From the NCBI RefSeq assembly GCF_000955955.1, contig NZ_JYJG01000432.1, positions 1 through 20,572 of the forward strand: DNA of 20,572 bases, given 5' to 3'. Shown in pieces: positions 7,835 through 14,466 of the stretch. The position numbers and the translations under genes were made by a program. The notes beneath the pieces are model-generated. The model was not told where the DNA came from. It saw only the letters and a list, made by a program, of their open reading frames with translations, and searched no databases. Each line of letters opens with the position of its first letter. Position 1 is the first letter of the stretch. This DNA comes from Lentzea aerocolonigenes. GTDB lineage: Bacteria > Actinomycetota > Actinomycetes > Mycobacteriales > Pseudonocardiaceae.

Positions 7835-9462
7835 CACGCCCCCTGGTGCGGGTGGAGGTGGTTGGTGGGTGCCGCGAAGGTCTCCTTGATGGAGCGCGGG
7901 CTGACCCAGCGGAGCAGGTTGTGGACCGACCCCGCCTTGTCGTTCGTGCCGGACGCGCGACCGCCGCCGAACGGCTGCTGGCCCACGACGGCACCGGTCG
8001 GCTTGTCGTTGACGTAGAAGTTGCCGGCGGCGAACCGCAGCTCCTCCTGCGCGTGAGCCACCGCGGCGCGGTCACGAGAGATGATCGAGCCGGTCAGGCC
8101 GTACGGCGCCGCGCTCTCCATCTGCTTCAAAACCGTGAGGTAGTCGGCGTCCTCGAACACGTGGATCGCCAGCACCGGGCCGAAGAACTCGGTGGTGAAG
8201 ACGGAGTTCGTGGGGTCCGAACCGACGAGAACGGTCGGCCGCACGAAGAAGCCGTCCGAGTCGTCCGCGGTGCCACCGGCGGCGATCTCCAGCGACGAGT
8301 CCGCACGAGCGGCCTGCAGCACGCCCGACAGCTTGTCGAACGAGCGGCGGTCGATCACCGCGCCACCGAAGTTCGAGAAGTCCGTGACGTCGCCGTAGGT
8401 CAGGGCGTCGACCTCGGCCAGGAACTGGTCCTTGATCCTGTTCCACACCGAGCGCGGCACGTAGGCGCGCGACGCGGCGGAGCACTTCTGGCCCTGGTAC
8501 TCGAAAGCACCGCGGATCAGGGCGACGCGCAGCACGTCAGGGTCGGCCGACGGGTGCGCCAGGATGAAGTCCTTGCCACCGGTCTCGCCGACGATGCGCG
8601 GGTACGAGCGGTAGTTGGCGATGTTCGCGCCGACCTGCGCCCACAGCTTCTGGAACGTCGCGGTGGAACCGGTGAAGTGGATGCCCGCGAGGTCAGGCGA
8701 GTTGAGCGCGACCTCGGAGACGGCCAGGCCGTCACCGGGCAGCAGGTTGATGACGCCGGGCGGCATGCCCGCCTCCTCCAGCAGCCGCATGGTGAGGTGC
8801 GCCGCGAACGACTGCGTGGGCGACGGCTTCCACAGCACCACGTTGCCCATCAGCGCGGGCGCGGTCGGCAGGTTGCCGGCGATGGCGGTGAAGTTGAACG
8901 GCGTGATCGCGTAGACGAAGCCCTCGAGCGGGCGGTGGTCGGTGCGGTTCCACACGCCGGGGGAGGAGATCGGCTGCTCGGCCAGCAGGTTGCGGGCGAA
9001 CTGCACGTTGAAGCGCCAGAAGTCGATCAGCTCACAGGCGGAGTCGATCTCGGCCTGGATCGCGGTCTTCGACTGACCGAGCATCGTCGCGGCGTTGAGC
9101 GTCTGCCGCCACGGGCCCGCGAGCAGGTCGGCCGCGCGCAGGATGATCGCCGCGCGGTCGTCGAACGACATCGCGCGCCACGCCGGGGCAGCCTCGCGGG
9201 CCGCGCGCAGGGCGTCGGTGGTGTCCTGCTGGGTCGCGCCGGCGAGCGTGCCGAGGACGGAGCGGTGGTTGTGCGGCTGGACGACGTCGAAGCGCTCGCC
9301 GCCACCCATGCGCTGCTCGCCACCGATGGTCAGCGTGAGGTCGAGCGGCTCCTTCTGCAGCTCGGCCAGCTTGGCCTGCAGTTCCGCGCGCTCCGGGGTG
9401 CCGGGGGCGTACTGCAGCACCGGCTCGTTGACCGGGGCGGGAACCTGGGTGACAGCGTCCAC
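7834..9462 (-). CDS. pruA: L-glutamate gamma-semialdehyde (P5C) dehydrogenase
   Basis: This 542-residue NAD-dependent aldehyde dehydrogenase oxidises glutamate semialdehyde (hydrolysed P5C) to glutamate, the second step of proline catabolism. All catalytic elements are intact: the oxyanion Asn in TPFNFT (N190), the cofactor Lys in LWKPS (K212), the glycine-rich FTGSTATF (263-270), the general base in VGETGGKDF (E293), and the nucleophile in GQKCSAASRAY (C327). EFFGPVLA near the C-terminus carries the cofactor-binding Glu. Start GTG 9462 has AGAGGAG about seven bases upstream. It is first in a two-gene operon with proline dehydrogenase and divergent from a PucR-type regulator, the arrangement known for mycobacterial pruA/pruB with their adjacent regulator. 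It is also a useful intact comparison for the degenerate aldehyde dehydrogenase at 17346. Confidence 0.95.
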   Translation of the reverse strand: MDAVTQVPAPVNEPVLQYAPGTPERAELQAKLAELQKEPLDLTLTIGGEQRMGGGERFDVVQPHNHRSVLGTLAGATQQDTTDALRAAREAAPAWRAMSFDDRAAIILRAADLLAGPWRQTLNAATMLGQSKTAIQAEIDSACELIDFWRFNVQFARNLLAEQPISSPGVWNRTDHRPLEGFVYAITPFNFTAIAGNLPTAPALMGNVVLWKPSPTQSFAAHLTMRLLEEAGMPPGVINLLPGDGLAVSEVALNSPDLAGIHFTGSTATFQKLWAQVGANIANYRSYPRIVGETGGKDFILAHPSADPDVLRVALIRGAFEYQGQKCSAASRAYVPRSVWNRIKDQFLAEVDALTYGDVTDFSNFGGAVIDRRSFDKLSGVLQAARADSSLEIAAGGTADDSDGFFVRPTVLVGSDPTNSVFTTEFFGPVLAIHVFEDADYLTVLKQMESAAPYGLTGSIISRDRAAVAHAQEELRFAAGNFYVNDKPTGAVVGQQPFGGGRASGTNDKAGSVHNLLRWVSPRSIKETFAAPTNHLHPHQGA

Positions 9463-9484
9463 TCGGCAACTCCTCTTCGAGTAC

Positions 9485-9497
9485 TTGGGGTGCCCAA
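9485..9497. promoter_or_regulatory. candidate operator in the pruA / pucR-type divergent region
   Basis: TTGGG-GTG-CCCAA is a perfect dyad (5-bp arms, 3-nt centre) 23-35 bases upstream of the pruA start codon. A second, looser dyad CGTT-gtgca-AACG lies at 9523-9535. Either could bind the neighbouring PucR-family regulator; this is inferred from position and symmetry only. Confidence 0.35.
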
Positions 9498-9574
9498 ACC
9501 GTAAGTCCGCGCGACCTCGGCCTCGTTGTGCAAACGGCCAAGATTCACCTGGTCAGATGTACGATCGAACAGTT

Positions 9575-11083
9575 ATGAGTCTCCGCCACATCCTGATCGC
9601 TTTGGGCGATCCGCTCGTCTCGCTGCAGGTCGCACCCAACGGCCTGGAGGTCGACGTGCGCGATGTCGTGATCATGGATCCGGACGACCCGCCAGATGTC
9701 GCCGTCGGCGATCTCGCGCTGCTGATCGGGGCTCGTGGACGGGCCGCGTTGCCGCTGATCAGGGCTGCGGGGCGGGCTCGAGCCGCTGCCGTGGCCGTCA
9801 AGGAGTCGACTCAGGCGCTCGAACAGGCCGCGGTGGACGCGGGCGTGGCGTTGCTGGAAGTCCGGCCCGAGGTGCGGTGGGCGCATCTGGAGTCGTTGGC
9901 CAGGGGTGTTCTGACGACCACGACCGACGACGGTGAGGTGCTCGGCGACCTGTTCGCGTTGGCGCAAACGATTGCGACCCTGACCGGCGGGATCGTCAGC
10001 ATCGAGGACACCGCCAGCCGGGTGCTGGCCTACTCGCGGTCGTCCGACGAGGTCGACGAGCTGCGCAGGTTGTCCATTCTCGGCCGGCAGGGGCCCGAGC
10101 CGTACCTGAAGATGCTGCGCGAGTGGGGCGTCTACAACCTGCTGCGCTCGTCCGAGGAGGTCGTCCGGATCGACGAACGGCCGGAGCTGGGCATCCGGCG
10201 CCGCATCGCGGTCGGCATCCACGCCGGTTCCCAGCCGCTGGGCGCGATCTGGGTGCAGGAAGGTGACCAGCCGCTGACCGAGCAGGCCGAACGGGCGTTG
10301 CTCGGCGCTGCCCGGGTCACCGCGCCGCACCTGATCCAGCAGCGCAACCAGCCGGCGTCCCGGTTCCGCGAGAACCTCCTCGCCGCGTTGCTGACCGGGC
10401 GGATGGACGCCGCGACCGTCGCGGGGCAGATCGGTGCCGACCCGTCGAAGCCTTGTGCCGTCGTGGTTTTCGCGCTGCGCGGTGGTGAGGGCGATCGCAG
10501 CGAACACGAGCTGCGCCGTGCCGAGATGACCGGGTTGATCTCGGTGCACGCGGCTGCGTACCGGCGCAGTGCGCTGGTGAGCGAGTCGGGCGGGCGCACG
10601 TACGTGTTGCTGCCCGATCTCGCTCCGAACGCTCAACTTCTCAGTCTGACCAAAGAAATCGTCACGACCGCTCGACGGCACCTGCACACGTCCGTTCAGG
10701 CCGCGGTCGGGTCGGCTGTGTCCACATTGGATGATGCCCAGGTCTCGAGGCAGGAGGCCGAACGCGTGCTCGACGCGATGGCCCGTGACCTCGACGCCGA
10801 GGTGGCGACGTTGGCCGACGTCCGGTCACAGGTGCTGGTGAGCGAGATCCTGGCTCTGCTGCAGGACAATCCCCGGATCCGCGACCCCCGGATCGACGCT
10901 CTCGACCCGGAGCTCGCGAAGTCGTTGCTGGCTTATCTGGACGCCTTGGGCGACGTGCGAGCCGCGGCCGACCGGCTGCACGTCCACCCGAACACGTTGC
11001 GGTACCGGCTGAAGCGGATCGACCTCGACCTGGACGATCCGCTCGTCCGGCTGATCGCGCAGCTTCAGCTCAGGATGCGGTAG
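9575..11083 (+). CDS. PucR-family transcriptional regulator of proline catabolism
   Basis: This 502-residue regulator probably activates the divergent pruA-pruB operon. The N-terminal part (MSLRHILIALGDP... to about residue 130) resembles a PucR leader/sensor region, the middle is a GAF/GGDEF-like sensing area, and the C-terminus is the PucR-type helix-turn-helix, with LLAYLDALGDVRAAADRLHVH followed by PNTLRYRLKRI. The frame is open back to 9095 inside pruA, but that extension reads antisense to a conserved enzyme and is not real. I place the start at ATG 9575. ATG 9557 is possible. Neither has a good ribosome site, and TACGAT (9560-9565) could be a -10 giving an almost leaderless message. 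The position matches the mycobacterial PruC arrangement. The 3' end overlaps the convergent yidC-like gene by 19 bases. Confidence 0.85.
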   Translation: MSLRHILIALGDPLVSLQVAPNGLEVDVRDVVIMDPDDPPDVAVGDLALLIGARGRAALPLIRAAGRARAAAVAVKESTQALEQAAVDAGVALLEVRPEVRWAHLESLARGVLTTTTDDGEVLGDLFALAQTIATLTGGIVSIEDTASRVLAYSRSSDEVDELRRLSILGRQGPEPYLKMLREWGVYNLLRSSEEVVRIDERPELGIRRRIAVGIHAGSQPLGAIWVQEGDQPLTEQAERALLGAARVTAPHLIQQRNQPASRFRENLLAALLTGRMDAATVAGQIGADPSKPCAVVVFALRGGEGDRSEHELRRAEMTGLISVHAAAYRRSALVSESGGRTYVLLPDLAPNAQLLSLTKEIVTTARRHLHTSVQAAVGSAVSTLDDAQVSRQEAERVLDAMARDLDAEVATLADVRSQVLVSEILALLQDNPRIRDPRIDALDPELAKSLLAYLDALGDVRAAADRLHVHPNTLRYRLKRIDLDLDDPLVRLIAQLQLRMR

Positions 11084-11682
11084 AGCAGCGCCCGTTCCGC
11101 GATCGTCCACGTCGTCGTGGTGAGCAGGTACAGACCGGCGGCCAGCGGCAGGTAGGCCGCGACCAGGATCGTCATGAACGGCATGACCTTGACCAGGCCG
11201 GTCATGAAGCCAGGGGTCGGAGTCGTCGTCATCCGGGACTGTTGCCAGCGCACGGTCAGATACGCGACCACGGCCAGCAGCCCGAACAGGACGAAGAACA
11301 CCCACGCAAAAGTGCTCACGAAATGAGCACTTAGCGAAATCCCGAAAAAAGTACCCTCCAGGAGAGGGCTGGGGGTCGTGGCCACCTGGTACATGACCAT
11401 GAAGAACGGCATCGTCGCGAGCATCGGCAGAATGCCCGCGAACATCGAGACGCCGTTCGCCTTGTAGACCTTCTGCGACTCCTCCGAGAGCCGCATCACG
11501 TCCTTGCCGTACTTCTTCTGCAGCTTCTGGATCTCCGGGGCGAGCTTGGCCTTGGCCTTCTCGCCGCGGACGGCCGCGCGGGCCAGCGGGTGCAGCATCA
11601 GCCGCACCGCCATGGTGAACAGGACGATGGCGAGCGCGGGCGCGCCGAAGCTCGCCAGGGCAGCGCCCAGGTCAGCGAACAA
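11065..11682 (-). CDS. short YidC/Oxa1-family membrane protein insertase
   Basis: This 205-residue polytopic membrane protein belongs to the YidC/Oxa1/Alb3 family, which inserts proteins into the cytoplasmic membrane. The first core helix carries the conserved groove arginine (R27, in MAVRLMLHPLARA). A basic coiled-coil hairpin follows (about 41-75, EIQKLQKKYGKD). Then come hydrophobic segments at about 79-101 (ILPMLATMPFFMVMYQV), 116-143 and 165-192. It is shorter than the main actinobacterial YidC near rnpA/jag, and none of those neighbours are here, so it is most likely a second copy. The only in-frame start is TTG 11682, with GGAG nine bases upstream. It is the last gene of a tightly packed set headed by an ECF-type sigma factor. 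A strong hairpin lies within its coding sequence at 11310-11332. Confidence 0.88.
   Translation of the reverse strand: MFADLGAALASFGAPALAIVLFTMAVRLMLHPLARAAVRGEKAKAKLAPEIQKLQKKYGKDVMRLSEESQKVYKANGVSMFAGILPMLATMPFFMVMYQVATTPSPLLEGTFFGISLSAHFVSTFAWVFFVLFGLLAVVAYLTVRWQQSRMTTTPTPGFMTGLVKVMPFMTILVAAYLPLAAGLYLLTTTTWTIAERALLYRILS
11310..11332 (-). repeat. perfect 9-bp inverted repeat inside the yidC-like gene
   Basis: AAGTGCTCA and TGAGCACTT are separated by five bases, giving a 9-bp stem with a UUUCG loop in the mRNA. The 11300-11350 stretch is noticeably AT-richer than the rest of the gene. It codes for LSAHFVSTF in the loop after the second core helix. Function unknown. Confidence 0.6.
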
Positions 11683-11721
11683 GGGTTGTTTCTCCGTATC
11701 GAGTTGGGATTTTCAGGGACG

Positions 11722-12003
11722 TCAGAACGTCCCGCATCCCGGTGCTCGAGGACGGGCCTTGCCTGCGGCATCAGGGTTTCGCAGCCGCAACTGTGCTGTT
11801 CGCTGGGCTCGTTCCCGGATCGAGAGCGACCGCGCCGGTGCCACCGAGAGCGGCACCAGCGCGACGACCACGATCAACGCGAGGGCGAGCGCCGTGACAG
11901 CGGCGACGACCTCGGTCGGCGAGGAGAACAACGTGAAGGCGTAGAGGGCAGGCAGGAAGACCGCGAGCACCAACAGCGCTCGGTTCCTGTTCTCCTGCCG
12001 CAT
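11722..12003 (-). CDS. small two-helix membrane protein, DUF6412-like
   Basis: This 93-residue protein has two predicted membrane helices (about 9-26 and 32-54) and a basic cytosolic tail. The tail ends in a pattern I recall from the actinobacterial DUF6412 family, which is often found beside YidC-like genes: RTAQLRLRNPDAAGKARPRAPG. The assignment is from memory of that motif and is moderately sure. Function is unknown. ATG 12003 is the natural start, though its ribosome site is weak. The open frame continues upstream to 12096, but that part overlaps the preceding gene and has no membrane or family character. It lies 13 bases after the anti-sigma-like gene and 39 bases before the yidC-like gene, so the set is probably one transcript. 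A role with the insertase is inferred from position only. Confidence 0.72.
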   Translation of the reverse strand: MRQENRNRALLVLAVFLPALYAFTLFSSPTEVVAAVTALALALIVVVALVPLSVAPARSLSIRERAQRTAQLRLRNPDAAGKARPRAPGCGTF

Positions 12004-12016
12004 CACAGCACCGAGG

Positions 12017-12751
12017 TTACTCGATCGCCTTGACTTCCGGGCTCTCCGTCCCGAGCACTTCGCCCCCGCGGCCGTACAGCGTGATCGAGACCGCACCCGC
12101 TCTACCCGGCCACCACGCGATCATCCACCCGTTGCCGAGTGTCGCCGCCACCTGCTTGCCGTCCTCGGTGTTGACGACCGCCTTGGCCACGTCGGGGCCG
12201 ACCTCGGCGAGCACCGTCCGGCGTGGCTCGCCGTAGCCGGGCTCGGGGTCGAGCGTCTCCACGCTCGCCATGCGGAACCTCTTCGAGCCGAGTGCCGGAA
12301 TCGGCGTGCTGTTGCGGCCGCCGCCGCCGGCCTCGATCCCCTTCCGCGACCTCAGGCAGGAGTCGTTGCCGTACGGGCCGGTGAACAGGACCATGGTGAG
12401 ATCACCGCGCTGGTCGATGAGCGTCAACTCGGTCGGCATCGGTGGAAAGTTCGGGAAGTCCCTCCGGTTGACCTGGTCGCGCTCGGCCAATTTCTCCCTG
12501 CAGGTCGCGATCATGCCGTCCGTGTTCGGGCCCGGCGCGCGCGGTTCGGCGGTCCACGACGCGTAGGCGGACGGGTTCGTCGGCGTCCACAGCACGGTCG
12601 TCGCGACCGCGGCCGCGGCCAGCACGGTCGCGGGCACGGCGATGCGCCACCACCGGCGGCGCGGCTTCTCCTCGATCGCGTTGAGCAGCGCGTGCTTGCG
12701 GACCTGCACGCGTGACGGATCGAGCTGCGGGATCTCCGGAGTGATGTTCAC
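12017..12751 (-). CDS. membrane-anchored partner of the sigma factor (anti-sigma-like, CU044_5270-like)
   Basis: This 244-residue protein has a cytosolic N-terminus of about 36 residues, one membrane helix (about 37-55, RIAVPATVLAAAAVATTVLW) and an extracytoplasmic domain of about 190 residues. It contains no HxxxCxxC zinc anti-sigma motif. The extracellular part has two cysteines (in MIATCREKL and NDSCLRS) that could form a disulfide. Start GTG 12751 overlaps the sigma factor stop in a GTGA, with GGAGGAGG just upstream, so the two are made together. This is the usual place for an anti-sigma factor. The short N-terminal tail would have to bind the sigma factor, and the outer domain may sense an envelope signal. 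The role is inferred from position and topology. Actinobacterial sigma genes often have a similar partner of unknown function. Confidence 0.75.
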   Translation of the reverse strand: MNITPEIPQLDPSRVQVRKHALLNAIEEKPRRRWWRIAVPATVLAAAAVATTVLWTPTNPSAYASWTAEPRAPGPNTDGMIATCREKLAERDQVNRRDFPNFPPMPTELTLIDQRGDLTMVLFTGPYGNDSCLRSRKGIEAGGGGRNSTPIPALGSKRFRMASVETLDPEPGYGEPRRTVLAEVGPDVAKAVVNTEDGKQVAATLGNGWMIAWWPGRAGAVSITLYGRGGEVLGTESPEVKAIE

Positions 12752-13293
12752 AGCGCCTCCTCCACCAATGCGCCGCGGACCGTCCGCTGCGCACGAGCGA
12801 GTCGGGACTTCACCGTGCCGACCGGGATGCCGAGCACCTGGGCGATCTGCGCCTGGCTCAGGTCCGACCACGCGGACATCTCCAGCACCTCCCGATCCCC
12901 TGCGGACAGCTTCTCCAGTTCCGAGATCACCGCCTTGGTCCTGGTCTCCGCGTCCACCCGGCGTGCCACGTCATCGGCGTGGTCGTCATCGGCGAGCTGC
13001 GGCGTCACCTTGCCAAGTGCTGCCTTGTACCGAAAACGCGAGCGTTGGTGGTTCCTGGTGACACCGAGCGCAACTGTGTAGAGCCACGGCAACAGCGATC
13101 CCTCAACCGTCACTGACGCGCGCTTGCGCCACGTCTCCATGAACACAACGGACATCAGGTCCTCGGCCACCGCCCAGACGCCGGTGCGGCGCAGGCAGTA
13201 GGCGAACACGGCTTGGGCATGGCGCTCGAACAGCAGTCCGAACGCCACGTCCTCACCGGCCCGTACCCGCCCCCAGAGTTCTTCGTCGGTCAC
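12748..13293 (-). CDS. RNA polymerase sigma factor, ECF/sigma-70 family
   Basis: This 181-residue group 4 sigma factor has region 2 at about 20-88 (FERHAQAVFAYCLRRTG, AEDLMSVVFMETWRKR, PWLYTVALGVTRNHQR) and region 4 at about 122-172 (LEKLSAGDREVLEM, then LSQAQIAQVLGIPVGTVKSRLARAQR). It would direct RNA polymerase to its own regulon. There is no SnoaL or other C-terminal extension. Start GTG 13293 has GAGGAGGG about four bases upstream. Its stop overlaps the start of the membrane-anchored partner, and DUF6412-like and YidC-like genes follow in the same direction, suggesting a cell-envelope stress response. The 46-bp gap before it is too short to identify a promoter with confidence; it may be read with the upstream genes as well. 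Confidence 0.93.
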   Translation of the reverse strand: MTDEELWGRVRAGEDVAFGLLFERHAQAVFAYCLRRTGVWAVAEDLMSVVFMETWRKRASVTVEGSLLPWLYTVALGVTRNHQRSRFRYKAALGKVTPQLADDDHADDVARRVDAETRTKAVISELEKLSAGDREVLEMSAWSDLSQAQIAQVLGIPVGTVKSRLARAQRTVRGALVEEAL

Positions 13294-13339
13294 GGACCCT
13301 CCTCTCTGCCCCGTCTATGTCCGCGGGCGCAGCGGTGGT

Positions 13340-13927
13340 TCACGACTCGACCAGACCTGGCCGTTCGGGGTGGTCGTAGCGCACGAAGAGGTCCGCGACC
13401 GGCTCGTAGTCGTCGAACGCCGGCAGTGTCCACTGCTCAGTGGTCTTGCGCTTCAGAGCGGCGGGGGAGAGCCAGAGGTGGACGGTGAGTTCGGCCGGCA
13501 GCCAGCGGTCCAGCAGCAGGGTGCCGTCGACGATCACCACGCCGTTCTCCGGCACGTCGACGTACTCGGCGCGGCTGGCCCGGTCGGTCTCCGCGTTCCA
13601 CAGCGACGGCAGGACCTTGCCGTCGAGAGCCGGGTCGAGGACCTCGCGTTGGAGCCCGTTGAGGTCGAACCAGTCGTGGCGGTAGGAGTACGGGTCGGTG
13701 CGGCCGTGTTCGAGTCGCACCGAGGCCGGACGCAGGAAATCCTCGGTGGACACTCGTTGCACCGCGCGGCCCAAGGCGCGCAACGGTTCCACGACCGCGT
13801 CGGCGAGCTTGCCCGGCTCGGCGGCGGGTGCGCCGTCGATCAGGACGCGCACCCGGCCCGCTTGTGCGGAGATCCGGTCGACGATTTCGGTGACGAGCGT
13901 GTCGAACGTGAGCGGGCGAACCTTCAC
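13340..13927 (-). CDS. uridine kinase-like protein with a non-canonical P-loop
   Basis: This 195-residue protein has the layout of the NK/uridine kinase family. VRVLIDGAPAAEPGKLADAV (27-46) stands where the P-loop should be, then VSTEDFLRPASVRLEHGRTD (59-78), WFDLNGLQREVLDPA (86-100) and VVIVDGTLLLDRWLP (130-144), which matches the strand 3/Walker B region. The Walker A is not intact: canonical relatives read DGxxxxGK[ST], whereas this one has six residues between the glycines and GKL in place of GKT/S. Phosphoryl transfer is therefore uncertain. From memory, other actinobacterial members also have a relaxed loop here. The start GTG 13927 overlaps the DUF402 stop in a GTGA, so the two are translationally coupled. 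The in-frame extension to 14086 lies wholly inside the DUF402 gene and was rejected. Confidence 0.75.
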   Translation of the reverse strand: MKVRPLTFDTLVTEIVDRISAQAGRVRVLIDGAPAAEPGKLADAVVEPLRALGRAVQRVSTEDFLRPASVRLEHGRTDPYSYRHDWFDLNGLQREVLDPALDGKVLPSLWNAETDRASRAEYVDVPENGVVIVDGTLLLDRWLPAELTVHLWLSPAALKRKTTEQWTLPAFDDYEPVADLFVRYDHPERPGLVES

Positions 13928-14466
13928 GGGTGCCAGTCCGCCCAGGCCGTGTCCCACCAGATGTCGCCGGACGCCAGCATCTTCTCGATCTTGACGCCCT
14001 CCGCCCGGATCGACTCGGCTTCCTCCTCGGAGTACTTGCCGGACGCGACCTGTTCCTCGAACTCGTCCAGGTCGCGTTGCTCCCACGTGCCGTCGGGCGC
14101 CATCGTGTAGTCGAGCGCGTGGTCGAGGGTTTCGAAACCGTCGCCGACGCGGCGGTAGGGCGCCTGGAGGTTGAGGTAGTAGTTGCCGAACACCCGGTCG
14201 TCGCCCTTCCAGAACAGGTCGACCGAGTAGGCGTCCTCAGGCCGGTGCAGCATCAGTTTGCCGTGCCCGCGCCAGAAGCCGCGTTCGGGTTTGTCCCACG
14301 GGTGCGGATGGTGGTGGTCGGGGTAGGTGAGCCGGGTGCCCGGTTCCACGAACACCGCGAGCAGCCCCGGCTCGTCGAGGACCACCCTGGTCGGCATCTC
14401 CGACCAGACCTTGCCGTGCAGCACCTCCCGCCGCACGACCACCTCACCCGGCGTGAACAACCTCAT
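13924..14466 (-). CDS. DUF402 family protein (nucleoside di/tri-phosphate or nucleotidyl phosphatase-like)
   Basis: This 180-residue protein is of the DUF402 fold, whose characterised members (FomD of fosfomycin synthesis and Staphylococcus Ntdp) are metal-dependent hydrolases acting on nucleotides. Family marks are an N-terminal barrel (TPGEVVVRREVLHGK), the segment VFGNYYLNLQAPYRR (92-106), the acidic metal-binding stretch FETLDHALDY (111-120) and RDLDEFEEQ (131-139), and a C-terminal helix with KYSEEEAESI. Candidate metal ligands are D115, D119, D132, D134 and E137. An unusual HHHPHPW stretch lies at 51-57. ATG 14466 lies inside the end of the upstream monooxygenase gene (23-base overlap) with no clear ribosome site, so coupling is likely. 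The downstream uridine-kinase-like partner suggests a nucleotide-related substrate. Confidence 0.85.
   Translation of the reverse strand: MRLFTPGEVVVRREVLHGKVWSEMPTRVVLDEPGLLAVFVEPGTRLTYPDHHHPHPWDKPERGFWRGHGKLMLHRPEDAYSVDLFWKGDDRVFGNYYLNLQAPYRRVGDGFETLDHALDYTMAPDGTWEQRDLDEFEEQVASGKYSEEEAESIRAEGVKIEKMLASGDIWWDTAWADWHP

Noticed and set aside
7846..9504. 552-residue open frame on the plus strand opposite pruA
   Set aside because: It is an Arg/Gly/Val-rich shadow of a fully recognisable P5C dehydrogenase, caused by high third-position GC; no domain is visible.
9095..9574. 160-residue N-terminal extension of the PucR-type regulator
   Set aside because: It lies antisense to conserved pruA sequence and the intergenic region; the family start MSLRHILIALGD is at 9575.
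12752..12871. 40-residue N-terminal extension of the anti-sigma-like protein
   Set aside because: It lies within the sigma factor gene; the GTGA overlap with a strong ribosome site marks the real start.
13928..14086. N-terminal extension of the uridine kinase-like protein
   Set aside because: It is entirely inside the DUF402 gene and is Gly/Arg-rich with no family similarity.
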